A DNA stretch of 64,000 bases from Fen-1364 sp049515135 (lineage in GTDB: Bacteria > Spirochaetota > Spirochaetia > SZUA-6 > Fen-1364), in the NCBI GenBank assembly GCA_049515135.1, contig JBEKUJ010000003.1, positions 1-64,000 of the forward strand. The letters are read 5' to 3'. Each line of letters begins with the position of its first letter. Position 1 is the stretch's first letter. Under the pieces are notes generated by a model. That model saw only the letters and a list, made by a program, of their open reading frames with translations. It was not told where the DNA came from and did no database searches. Shown one piece after another: positions 6,309-15,296 of the stretch. Both the position numbers and the translations under genes were made by a program.

Positions 6309-8631
6309 GCATGCCATTTCGCTCCTTGAGTTCTCCAAGGTCATCGACGAGCTTGCCGGGCTGTGCCTGAGCCCGATGGGCGCCGCGCTGCTGCGCCGGC
6401 AGGAGGTCCTCACTTCCGCCCAGCAGATCGCAGAGAGGCTTTCCCTGTGCGGGGCGTTTCGCTCCATGCTGGAAGCCGGGTCCGAGCCACCCGGCTTGGA
6501 CTTCCCCGACGTCGCAGAGATCCTGCCGAGGCTCGGAAAGGAAGGGCTGCAGCTGGAGGGTGGGGAGCTTGCCGCCATCGGGCGGTGCATCCTCTCCGGC
6601 CTGAAGCTTCGGCGGCACGTGCTCAGATCTGACCCTGCTGGCGGGCTTTCACCCCTTGCCCAGGGCATCCCCGATCTCTCAGGGCTTTCCCGCTCGATCT
6701 TTCGGATGCTGGATCACGAAGGGCTCCTGCGGGAAAGGCAGATACCCTCCCTCGCGGCCATCAGGGAACGAATCCGCCGCAACCGCGATGACGCGGACAG
6801 AGCGGTGCGCGGGATGCTGGAGGACCCGTCCAACCGGTCGCTCTGGCAGACAACCACCCCGACGCAAAGGGACGGACGGGTGGTCCTTCCCATCAAGACC
6901 CAGTTCAAGGGCCGTGTGAAGGGAATTGTCCACGAAATGTCGGCAAGCGGATCGACTGTTTTCGTTGAGCCGCTGGAGGTCGTCGAGAAGAACAACGCCA
7001 TTGTGCAGGAAGAGAACCTGTACAGGATCGAAGTGCGCCGGATCCTCCGCGAGCTCACGGCCGAAGTCTCACGCCACGGGGGGGATCTGGCCGCGCTGAT
7101 GGATCGGGTAGCCTTCCTCGATGTCTTCCTTGCCCGCGCCCGTTATGCCCTGCTCCATTCCTGCCGCCCGGCGGAGCCTTCAGATGCCGGGCTTGCCCTG
7201 CGGGAGGCCCGGCATCCTCTTCTTGGACCCGGGGTCGTGCCTGTTTCAATAGAGGCCGGCGGCGACGCACGGGTCCTCATCATCACGGGGCCCAATACCG
7301 GCGGAAAGACAGTGACCTTGAAGACAGTCGGCATCCTGGCCCTGATGAATCAGTTCGGGATGGAGATTCCGGCCGCGGAGGGCTCGACGCTGCCGGTTTT
7401 CGACGGGATCTACGCCGATATCGGCGACGAGCAGTCCATCGAGCAGTCGTTGTCCACTTTCTCCGCACACGTGAAAAACATCGCCGGGATCGTTCGGGCC
7501 GTCGGCCCGCGGTCTCTTGTCCTGCTGGACGAGCTGGGGGCGGGAACCGACCCGGAGGAGGGAGTTGCTCTGGCGATGGCACTGCTGGACGCATTCCTGC
7601 ACGCTGGCTGCATCGTGATAACCACGACCCATCACGGAATCCTCAAGAACTACGGCGCAACCAGACGGGGGGCGCAGAATGCCTCCATGGGATTCGACAA
7701 GGAGAGCTTTGCCCCGACATTCCGCATCCTGATGGGAGTGCCCGGAGAAAGTCACGCGCTGGAAATAGCCCGGCGTGGTGGCATGCCTGACAGCATCCTT
7801 GCCGACGCCCGCTCATACCTGAACGACGAGCGCACCGATATCTCGAGGCTTGTCTCAAGCCTTGCCGAGCGGCATCAGAAGCTCACTCTCGCGGAGGAGC
7901 AGCAACAGGCTCGGGAGCACAATCTGCGTGAGAAGAGCCGCTCCACCGACCTGAAAGAGCTCAGCCTGCGGCAGAAGGAGCTGGAGCTGCGGCGCCACGG
8001 CCTGCGGGATCTGCGGGACTTTCTCTCCGAGGCAAGGAAGGACTGGGAGAAGCTTCGGGAAAGCATGGCAGCCGGCGAACCTGCGGCCGCCGGAAAGCTC
8101 TTTGAGGGGATTCAGCACAGGATCGAACAGGAAGAGGAAAGGATAGCCAGGGAGAGCGAATCCCTCGTCCCTGCAGAGACCTTCGAGATCAGCGAGGGGA
8201 TGGACGTCATCATCCGTCGAACAGGGCGAAGGGGGAGGGTGGTTCGCAAGGACAAGGGCAGGCACTGGGTCGTGGAGACGGAGACGCTGCGGCTCTCCCT
8301 CCTCCCCGGCGACCTGGCCCCGGCGCCGAACGCCGCATCGCCCGCGGTCACAGTCAGCTATGCCCCGGCCGAACCCATGGAGCCTCCTGTCATGGAGCTG
8401 CACATCCGCGGCATGAGGCTGGAGGAGGCTATGCGGCTGGTGGAGAAGCAGCTTGACAGCGCCCTTGTCCACGGGCTTCGGCAGTTTGCGATTGTTCACG
8501 GAAAAGGTGAGGGGATACTGCGGCGGGCGATTCATGACTATCTGCGCGGCCTGCCCGCGGTTGAGGATTTCAGGTTTTCCCCGCCGCAGGAAGGCGGCTA
8601 CGGGAAAACAATCGTCACACTGAAGTCGTAA
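6301..8631 (+). CDS. mutS2: MutS2 endonuclease/recombination suppressor
   Basis: A 776-residue MutS2: N-terminal core and clamp region, ABC ATPase with Walker A GPNTGGKT and Walker B followed by DELGAGTDP, a long charged coiled coil, and a C-terminal Smr domain (HGKGEG, about residue 733). The family limits recombination or rescues collided ribosomes. GTG 6301 is chosen because GGGAGG lies 9 nt upstream and it gives the normal N-terminus; it overlaps rsgA by 8 nt. In the Smr domain the conserved LDLRG motif reads LHIRG, so the acidic residue linked to nuclease activity is missing. Confidence 0.9.
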   Translation: MDEHAISLLEFSKVIDELAGLCLSPMGAALLRRQEVLTSAQQIAERLSLCGAFRSMLEAGSEPPGLDFPDVAEILPRLGKEGLQLEGGELAAIGRCILSGLKLRRHVLRSDPAGGLSPLAQGIPDLSGLSRSIFRMLDHEGLLRERQIPSLAAIRERIRRNRDDADRAVRGMLEDPSNRSLWQTTTPTQRDGRVVLPIKTQFKGRVKGIVHEMSASGSTVFVEPLEVVEKNNAIVQEENLYRIEVRRILRELTAEVSRHGGDLAALMDRVAFLDVFLARARYALLHSCRPAEPSDAGLALREARHPLLGPGVVPVSIEAGGDARVLIITGPNTGGKTVTLKTVGILALMNQFGMEIPAAEGSTLPVFDGIYADIGDEQSIEQSLSTFSAHVKNIAGIVRAVGPRSLVLLDELGAGTDPEEGVALAMALLDAFLHAGCIVITTTHHGILKNYGATRRGAQNASMGFDKESFAPTFRILMGVPGESHALEIARRGGMPDSILADARSYLNDERTDISRLVSSLAERHQKLTLAEEQQQAREHNLREKSRSTDLKELSLRQKELELRRHGLRDLRDFLSEARKDWEKLRESMAAGEPAAAGKLFEGIQHRIEQEEERIARESESLVPAETFEISEGMDVIIRRTGRRGRVVRKDKGRHWVVETETLRLSLLPGDLAPAPNAASPAVTVSYAPAEPMEPPVMELHIRGMRLEEAMRLVEKQLDSALVHGLRQFAIVHGKGEGILRRAIHDYLRGLPAVEDFRFSPPQEGGYGKTIVTLKS

Positions 8632-8656
8632 GCTCCATGAGAGCAGGCGCGGCTCC

Positions 8657-8686
8657 TTGCCACGCCTCTGCATGCCGCGTTAGTAT
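8657..8686 (+). promoter_or_regulatory. promoter for the 8693 gene and uvrA
   Basis: TTGCCA (8657-8662), an 18-nt spacer and TAGTAT (8681-8686). Only 6 nt separate the -10 box from ATG 8693, so the transcript should start at or next to the start codon. Confidence 0.55.
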
Positions 8687-8692
8687 GGCGCG

Positions 8693-8917
8693 ATGGAAAA
8701 CGGGAGCCTCATGCGCGCATTCGGCGAATGGGAGGTGATCGCGGCCTGTCTTTTCTTCATGCTCCTTCTTCCGCTCATCTTTTTCATAGCTTCCGCAAGA
8801 CCACGTCCCCGTAGACCGGCGCCGGTTTCCAGACGTCCAGCAGCACGAAGACCTGCAGAGCCCCGTCCGGCCGCCGGCCCATCCCCCCAACAAGGAAGCC
8901 GGGCCGACGACGAATGA
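8693..8917 (+). CDS. small membrane-anchored hypothetical protein
   Basis: A 74-residue protein. One strong transmembrane helix (about residues 14-33, VIAACLFFMLLLPLIFFIAS) is followed by an Arg/Pro/Ala-rich tail. That suggests a membrane anchor with a basic, disordered cytoplasmic end. It has no Shine-Dalgarno and a -10 box 6 nt upstream. Its stop overlaps the uvrA ATG (ATGA), so it leads the uvrA-lptD transcript. Function unknown; the translational coupling to uvrA supports it being real. Confidence 0.6.
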   Translation: MENGSLMRAFGEWEVIAACLFFMLLLPLIFFIASARPRPRRPAPVSRRPAARRPAEPRPAAGPSPQQGSRADDE

Positions 8918-11739
8918 AAAACATCACCATTCGGGGCGCGCGCGAGCACAACCTCAAGAATATCGATCTTTCCATCCCCAGGGATTCCCTTGTCGTCATA
9001 TCCGGCCTCAGCGGCTCGGGAAAGTCTTCTCTTGCGTTCGACACGATATTCGCGGAGGGCCAAAGGCGCTACGTCGAATCCCTCTCCTCATACGCCCGCC
9101 AGTTCCTTGGCAGGCTCGACAAGCCGGACATCGACTACATAGAGGGTCTTTCACCGGCAATCGCCATCGAGCAGAAGACCACCCATCGAAACCCTCGCTC
9201 CACCGTCGGGACTGTCACGGAGATCTATGACTACCTCAGGCTTCTTTTCGCCCGGGTGGGCATTCCCCACTGCCCCAACTGCGGCCGGGAGATCCAGGAG
9301 CAGTCGGTGGATCAGGTGGTGGACTCTCTTCTGGTCCTGCCGGAGGGGACCCGCCTGGTCCTGCTGGCTCCCATCGTCGGGGCCAAGAAGGGAGAGCACC
9401 AGAAGCTCCTGGATGATGCCCGGCGCATGGGCTACGTCCGGGCGCGGGTGGACGGGGAGATACTTCCTCTGGACGGGAACATCACCCTGGACCGTAAGAA
9501 GAAGCACTCCATAGAGATCGTTGTGGACCGGCTGACGGTTGCCCAGGAAGCCAGGCGCCGTCTTTCTGAGTCAGTGGAGGGCGCCCTCGAGACTTCCGGA
9601 GGGACGGTGATCGCCCTGGTCAAGGAAAAGGACTCGGAGCGGGAGATCCTGTACTCCCAGAAGAGCTCCTGCCCCGCATGCGGCATCAGCATCCCTGAGC
9701 TCCAGCCGCGGCTTTTCTCTTTCAACAACCCTTTCGGCGCGTGCCCCGAATGCTCGGGCCTTGGAATCACACTGGAGTTCGATCAGGACCTCGTGATCCC
9801 GGACCCCAACCTCTCCTTCAACGAGGGAGGAATTGCGCCTTACAATCCAAAGGCCAACTGGCATCGCAGCCAGTTCGAATCTCTTGCCCGGCACTTCAAG
9901 TTTTCGCTGGGCACGCCCCTTTCGGACCTTCCGAAGCCCGTCCTGCATGCGATCCTTCACGGAACAGCGGAAAAGATCGGGTTCCGGTACCAGAGCAGGG
10001 ACGGCAGGGGAAAATGGGAGTTCGAGTCGGGGTTTCGAGGGGTCCTGAACGACCTGAAAAGACGCTACCTCGAGTCCACCTCCGAGCAGGTCAAGGAATG
10101 GATGGAAGGCTTCATGTCGCAGAAGGAATGCGCTGCCTGCGGCGGCACGCGGCTGAAGCCCGAGGTGCTTGCCGTGACCGTCGGGGACAGGAACATCCAC
10201 CAGGTGACATGCCTCTCCGTCACCAGGGCCCTGACGTTCTTCGAGACGCTGGAGCTCCCGCCGACTGCTCGGAAGATCGCTGGCCAGATCCTCAAGGAAA
10301 TCGAGGCACGGCTCGCTTTCCTTCGGAACGTCGGACTTTCCTATCTCACGCTGGAACGCAAGGCCTCCACGCTGTCCGGCGGAGAGGCGCAGCGCATCAG
10401 GCTTGCCACGCAGATAGGCTCCTCCCTGGTGGGCGTGCTGTACATCCTCGACGAGCCCACCATCGGCCTGCACCAGCGCGACAACACGCTCCTCATCGAG
10501 ACGCTGAAGCACCTGCGGGACATCGGCAATACCCTCATTGTCGTTGAGCACGACGAGCAGACCCTGCGCACGGCGGACTACGTTGTGGACCTGGGTCCTG
10601 GCGCGGGGGTCCACGGAGGGCATGTTGTCGCCGCAGGGACTGTTGCCGAGATCACGGCTTCACCGCAGTCCCTGACCGGGCAATACCTCGCGGGAACGCT
10701 TTCCATGGAACGCCCCCCAGAGCGCAGGAAAGGAAACGCCAAGGAGATAGTCCTGAGGGGCGCCAGGGAGCACAACCTGAAGGACATCTCCGTGTCCTTC
10801 CCGCTGGGGAAGCTCATTGCGATCACCGGCGTGTCGGGCTCGGGGAAGTCCACGCTTCTCTCCGACCTCCTGTACCCGATTCTCTCCAACCGCGTGAGCA
10901 CAACGCGCCTGCCGGAAGGCAGGTACGACGCCATCGAGGGCGTGGAGGAGATCGACAAGGTCATCAACATCGACCAGAGCCCCATTGGCCGCACACCCCG
11001 CTCGAACCCCGCAACGTACGTCGACCTGTTCGGTCCCATCCGCGCGCTCTTTGCCCAGCTGCCGGAGGCAAAGGCCAAGGGCTACAAGAGCGGCAGGTTC
11101 TCTTTCAACGTGAAAGGCGGCAGATGCGAGAAGTGCCAGGGGGCGGGCACGATCCGCATCGAGATGCACTTTCTTCCCGATGTCTACGTCACCTGCGACG
11201 TCTGCAAGGGAAGGAGATACAACCGCGAGACCCTGGAGGTGCGCTACAAGGGAAAGAACATCCACGAGGTCCTCGAGATGACCGTGGAGGAGGCGCATTC
11301 ATTCTTCAGGCACATTCCCGCCATCGAGCCGAAGCTGAAGACCCTGCTGCTCGTTGGGCTGGGATATGTCAGGCTGGGGCAGTCCGCTCTGACCCTCTCC
11401 GGAGGCGAGGCCCAGAGGGTCAAGCTGTCCCTGGAGCTTTCCCGCAAGAGCACGGGGAGGACATTCTACATGCTCGATGAGCCTACCACAGGCCTGCATT
11501 TCGTGGATGTGAAGAAGCTCATGGAAGTGCTCCAGGTCCTGGTGGACAACGGGAACACCGTCGCCCTGATAGAACACAACCTGGACGTCATTGTCAGCGC
11601 GGACCACGTGATAGACCTCGGACCGGAAGGCGGGGAAGAGGGGGGGAGGATCGTCGCCTGCGGCACTCCAGAACAGGTTGCGCGCGCGGACGGATCGTGG
11701 ACAGGAAAGTATCTCAAGCGCGCTCTGAAAAAAGAATGA
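8914..11739 (+). CDS. uvrA: excinuclease ABC subunit A
   Basis: The 941-residue DNA damage sensor of nucleotide excision repair. It has tandem ABC ATPase modules: the first Walker A is GLSGSGKSS near residue 31, the second GVSGSGKST near residue 640. Each has an ABC signature (TLSGGEAQRI and TLSGGEAQRV) and a Walker B ending in LDEPT. Zinc-binding Cys pairs are seen at CPNC, CPAC/CPEC, CAAC and CEKC/CDVC. Length is typical. The gene is coupled by ATGA overlaps to the small membrane gene before it and to the LptD-like gene after it; I recall uvrA being followed by an LptD homologue in treponemes too. Confidence 0.97.
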   Translation: MKNITIRGAREHNLKNIDLSIPRDSLVVISGLSGSGKSSLAFDTIFAEGQRRYVESLSSYARQFLGRLDKPDIDYIEGLSPAIAIEQKTTHRNPRSTVGTVTEIYDYLRLLFARVGIPHCPNCGREIQEQSVDQVVDSLLVLPEGTRLVLLAPIVGAKKGEHQKLLDDARRMGYVRARVDGEILPLDGNITLDRKKKHSIEIVVDRLTVAQEARRRLSESVEGALETSGGTVIALVKEKDSEREILYSQKSSCPACGISIPELQPRLFSFNNPFGACPECSGLGITLEFDQDLVIPDPNLSFNEGGIAPYNPKANWHRSQFESLARHFKFSLGTPLSDLPKPVLHAILHGTAEKIGFRYQSRDGRGKWEFESGFRGVLNDLKRRYLESTSEQVKEWMEGFMSQKECAACGGTRLKPEVLAVTVGDRNIHQVTCLSVTRALTFFETLELPPTARKIAGQILKEIEARLAFLRNVGLSYLTLERKASTLSGGEAQRIRLATQIGSSLVGVLYILDEPTIGLHQRDNTLLIETLKHLRDIGNTLIVVEHDEQTLRTADYVVDLGPGAGVHGGHVVAAGTVAEITASPQSLTGQYLAGTLSMERPPERRKGNAKEIVLRGAREHNLKDISVSFPLGKLIAITGVSGSGKSTLLSDLLYPILSNRVSTTRLPEGRYDAIEGVEEIDKVINIDQSPIGRTPRSNPATYVDLFGPIRALFAQLPEAKAKGYKSGRFSFNVKGGRCEKCQGAGTIRIEMHFLPDVYVTCDVCKGRRYNRETLEVRYKGKNIHEVLEMTVEEAHSFFRHIPAIEPKLKTLLLVGLGYVRLGQSALTLSGGEAQRVKLSLELSRKSTGRTFYMLDEPTTGLHFVDVKKLMEVLQVLVDNGNTVALIEHNLDVIVSADHVIDLGPEGGEEGGRIVACGTPEQVARADGSWTGKYLKRALKKE

Positions 11740-14700
11740 GGATTGCGCCTCTTGCACTTCTCCTGATTATCCTCCCGGTCATTGCATCCGCCCAGGCAGG
11801 AGGAGCCCAGGGGACCGCGGGGGGAACAGCCCCTCCACCAGCCCCGGCAGCAGCTGCTGAGCCGGCCCAAACGCCGAATGCGGCTTCGTCCGAGCAGCCA
11901 GCCTCCAAGCCGGCTCCTTCTCCGCCGCCCACCGCGGAAAGCCTCCAGGCAGATACCCTGGGCGCGGACATAGCCTCTGCAAGCTACTATGAGCTGGTAA
12001 GCTGGTGCCGGAGACTGGGCCTCGACGACGCGGGATCCCGCAAGGATCTGCAGGCCAGGCTGGCGCAGCATTACAAGGTGAAGCTCCCGCTGGAGGCAGT
12101 GCCGGGCAAGCGGGTCGTGACGGTGAAATCAGCGAGGGAATCGCAGTACTTTACGCTGTCGGACCAGAACGAGAAATACGTCGTGCTTCGAGGAGGAGTC
12201 GACATCGAAATCCGCGACGAGAGCCAGGGATCGGTGCAGGAAGTCAAGGCGGACAGCGTGACCTACAACCAGACCCGGCACACCATGTCCGCCCAAGGGA
12301 ATGTTTCTTACATGATCACCAAGGCAAAGGAGACTCAGAACTACACCGGCACGAGCTTTTCTTTCGACCTCGATTCGTCGGAGGGCGTTTTCTACGACGG
12401 CACCACGACAAAAGAGGTGACCCAGGCGGATCAGAAGCTGACCTACACGTTCGCGGGCACCACCATTTCGCGGCTGGCCAACAACACGGTCATAATGCAG
12501 AACGGAAGCTTCACAACCAGCCAGCTTGTGGACCCTTTCTGGCAGATCAGGGCGCGGGACGTCTGGATCCTGGCTCCGAGCGAGTGGGCGGTCGACAACG
12601 CCGTGCTGATGGTGGGACGGGTCCCCCTGCTGTACATCCCGGCATTCTTCTGGCCGGGCGATGAGATGTTTTTTCATCCCAACCCGGGATATGACAACAG
12701 GACCGGCGTGTACGTGCAGACAACGTCGTACCTGCTGGGAAGGAAAAAGACGCAGGACAATCCGTTCAGCTTCCTCCAGCTCACAGACACATCAGGAGGA
12801 GGCCCTGTCTTCCGCGAAGAGCTTCGAGGAATATTCCTGCGAAAGATTCCCGGTGAAAGCCCCCCGCCGGATAAAGGTTCGCTGAAGGTGCTTCTTGACG
12901 GCTACTCACGGCTGGGCATTTTTACAGGACTGAACGGCGATTTCTCCCCGCTTGCCACCTTCCGAACGGGCCTGGCATTCAGCAGGAGCATATTCCTCTA
13001 CACGGACCCGAATTCAGGCGCCCAGTACTACACCCCCTTCTACCCTGGCGATCCCGCAACAGGGCTTGGGGCCGGGGTCATGTTCTGGAACACCTCCTCT
13101 TTCCTCGGCGCCCTGCTCCCCTTCCGTTTTGGCCTTGACGGCAGCATCCAGACCTCGGGGGATGTGTACTCCCTGAGCTGGAAGTTTGCGTATTACTCGG
13201 ACCCGACCTTCATAGCGGATTTCTACACCAGGAATGAAGGCCTTAACTTCAACGCTGTTCTGCAGCCCACGCAACAGAACGCCGTCCAGACCGCTGCCAC
13301 GGCCCAGCAGCCGAACCTCTCTTGGGACTACGTCAGCAAGCTCGACTTCACCCGCGTCCTGAAGTCGCCCCTGATCCAGTCCATCTCGTTTCCCACGCTC
13401 AACATGAACGTGACGTGGCAGAGCAAGGACGTCCCCGGCGCAACAAGCAATCCTCTCCTCTCGGACCCCGGCCATACTTTCTACTATCCGTCCAGCATCA
13501 CGTTTCCCAACGTCGCGTTTGCCATGTCCGGGGAAATCCTGAAGCTCCCGACCAGCGCCGGCACCACGTCGGCAACTAACCCCACGCCCCCATCAGGCAC
13601 GCCTTCGGGCTCGCCACAGACTCCGCCGGCCGGTCCGTCCCCTCCACCCGGGGCGCCGACGCCCGGCGTGCCTGGTCAGCAACAACCAGGCACGCAGGGA
13701 CAGCCCGGGACGCAGGGACAACCAGGCACACCGGGACAGCCAGGCACGCAAGGACCGAGTCCAGCGCCGGCTACTCCAGAAGCCAAAGACCCGGGGAAGG
13801 GCCTGCGCACTCCGCTCTCCCAGAAACCGGAGGCCGCGCAGCAAAAGAAGCCCGCCCGCTCTCTGTACCACGAGCCGTCTCTGTGGGCGGATGCAAACCC
13901 CTCTGCCGCGGGCCTTGGATCAAGCTTCGACGTGACGTACCAGCTGCAGCCGCGCGCAACACTCCAGCATACCTTCGACACCAAGAACTGGACCACTCAG
14001 CAGACGATTGACTACGGCCTCCTGTACCAGACCCTCGACACAGGTGGATCCGGTCAGATTACGGCGGCTGCCTCTCTCTGGGACAGGCTGGCGGACGTAA
14101 CGACCGGCTTCAATGTCGATGGGCAGTATCGGCAGCGCTTCAACCCTGATCAGAACGCCCTGACCGACCCGACCCAGCCCTGGCAGGGGCTTGTCCAGAG
14201 CGATCTTCTGCAGGACCGTCTGACTCTCATGGGGTCGCTTCAGACCACAGTCAGGCCCCTCCTTGCGGTCCCGCATTTCTCCGACTCCACGGTGGGCTAT
14301 CGCCTGGGACTGAGGGTCTATCAGCTCAGTTACACGGGGGTCACGCCGACCCTCACCCCCCAGGGGCCGTTCACCCCGGACGCCCTCTCCGACAACTCGC
14401 TGCAGTCCACGCTCCTGTATCAGTCTGGCGTTTTCTCCAACACGCTCGGCATGACGGTGCAGGTCCTGCCCCTGAACTCCCTCTACACGACGCTGGAGCA
14501 GGCGGGAACGCCCACCATCACAGGGAAGGTCCAGGCGCAGGGCTCGGTCCCCACCATCGGAACTCAGCAGCCGTTTGTGTTCACGAGCGTCCTGGATCTC
14601 TTTGGGGCCAACGTCGAGCTGTCCGAGGCCCTTCAGTTCGATCCCGATGTGTCCATGGTCCAGACCTCCACCCTCCAGGGAAAGGTGTGGTGGCTCAACG

Positions 14701-15254
14701 GTTCCTATGTCGCTCAGCAGATGAACGGGTCCCTGACCCCCGCCACCCTGAACCTCGGCCTCAATACCGGGAGCAACCCCCTGTGGTTCTGGAAGGATAG
14801 GATCAAGGTCGATGCATCGGTGCAGTCCTCCTACAACATCAACCTGCAGACACCGATGACGAATGAGCTGGATTTCACGTTCAACCTGAACTTCTCGATT
14901 TATAAGTTCCTCGATATCACGTTCTCTTCGGTGTCCTACAACAACCAGACCTATCTGTACTTCGCGCCGTACAACCTGAGCCCCCTGACAGACCTGTTCA
15001 GGTCGTTCAACTTCTTCAATGTCCAGGACCGCTACCAATCGAATTTCAAGATACGCTCGCTTTCCGTGAAGCTGGTTCATCACCTGAGGGACTGGGACGT
15101 CTCCTTCGAATACAGCGGTTCGCCGCAGTTGAACACGGCAACGAACGCGATCCAGTGGATGCCCACCTTCACTCTCCAGATCAAGTGGCTGGCAGTGCCG
15201 ATCCTGCAGAGCACCGTCCAGGGGGACTATACGGGCCTTACCGTCCTCAATTGA
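11736..15254 (+). CDS. lptD: LptD/OstA-like outer membrane assembly protein
   Basis: A 1172-residue exported protein. A signal peptide (residues 1-19, ending ASAQA) is followed by an Ala/Pro-rich segment. Residues about 78-112 resemble a SAP motif (LVSWCRRLGL, then SRKDLQARL). An OstA/LptA-like beta-jellyroll comes next (about 125-290), then a very long beta-rich region that would form an outer membrane barrel. A disordered insert near residues 600-720 contains eight Gly-X-Y triplets. LptD inserts lipopolysaccharide in diderms. In spirochaetes that lack LPS, the substrate of this homologue is uncertain. The start ATG overlaps the uvrA stop. Confidence 0.78.
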   Translation: MRIAPLALLLIILPVIASAQAGGAQGTAGGTAPPPAPAAAAEPAQTPNAASSEQPASKPAPSPPPTAESLQADTLGADIASASYYELVSWCRRLGLDDAGSRKDLQARLAQHYKVKLPLEAVPGKRVVTVKSARESQYFTLSDQNEKYVVLRGGVDIEIRDESQGSVQEVKADSVTYNQTRHTMSAQGNVSYMITKAKETQNYTGTSFSFDLDSSEGVFYDGTTTKEVTQADQKLTYTFAGTTISRLANNTVIMQNGSFTTSQLVDPFWQIRARDVWILAPSEWAVDNAVLMVGRVPLLYIPAFFWPGDEMFFHPNPGYDNRTGVYVQTTSYLLGRKKTQDNPFSFLQLTDTSGGGPVFREELRGIFLRKIPGESPPPDKGSLKVLLDGYSRLGIFTGLNGDFSPLATFRTGLAFSRSIFLYTDPNSGAQYYTPFYPGDPATGLGAGVMFWNTSSFLGALLPFRFGLDGSIQTSGDVYSLSWKFAYYSDPTFIADFYTRNEGLNFNAVLQPTQQNAVQTAATAQQPNLSWDYVSKLDFTRVLKSPLIQSISFPTLNMNVTWQSKDVPGATSNPLLSDPGHTFYYPSSITFPNVAFAMSGEILKLPTSAGTTSATNPTPPSGTPSGSPQTPPAGPSPPPGAPTPGVPGQQQPGTQGQPGTQGQPGTPGQPGTQGPSPAPATPEAKDPGKGLRTPLSQKPEAAQQKKPARSLYHEPSLWADANPSAAGLGSSFDVTYQLQPRATLQHTFDTKNWTTQQTIDYGLLYQTLDTGGSGQITAAASLWDRLADVTTGFNVDGQYRQRFNPDQNALTDPTQPWQGLVQSDLLQDRLTLMGSLQTTVRPLLAVPHFSDSTVGYRLGLRVYQLSYTGVTPTLTPQGPFTPDALSDNSLQSTLLYQSGVFSNTLGMTVQVLPLNSLYTTLEQAGTPTITGKVQAQGSVPTIGTQQPFVFTSVLDLFGANVELSEALQFDPDVSMVQTSTLQGKVWWLNGSYVAQQMNGSLTPATLNLGLNTGSNPLWFWKDRIKVDASVQSSYNINLQTPMTNELDFTFNLNFSIYKFLDITFSSVSYNNQTYLYFAPYNLSPLTDLFRSFNFFNVQDRYQSNFKIRSLSVKLVHHLRDWDVSFEYSGSPQLNTATNAIQWMPTFTLQIKWLAVPILQSTVQGDYTGLTVLN
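13689..13760 (+). repeat. 18-bp tandem repeat coding for a collagen-like tract
   Basis: Four imperfect 18-bp units encode GTQGQP, GTQGQP, GTPGQP and GTQGPS, i.e. eight consecutive Gly-X-Y triplets at residues 652-675 of the LptD-like protein. It lies in a Pro/Gly/Thr-rich disordered insert. Confidence 0.85.
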
Positions 15255-15280
15255 CGAGTGGCCAGAAATTCGACTACGAT
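15251..15280 (+). promoter_or_regulatory. promoter for phoH
   Basis: TTGACG (15251-15256), which includes the lptD stop codon, an 18-nt spacer and TACGAT (15275-15280). Candidate starts are GTG 15288 (7 nt after the -10) and ATG 15297 (16 nt after). Confidence 0.6.
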
Positions 15281-15296
15281 ACAGGCAGTGAGTTCA

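Noticed and set aside
13689..13760. Repeat tract read as a mobile or non-coding repeat
   Set aside because: The repeats stay in frame and encode Gly-X-Y triplets within an intact ORF, so it is a coding repeat.
13920..15083. 387-codon minus-strand ORF inside the LptD-like gene
   Set aside because: His/Val/Leu/Asp-rich mirror translation with no family features.
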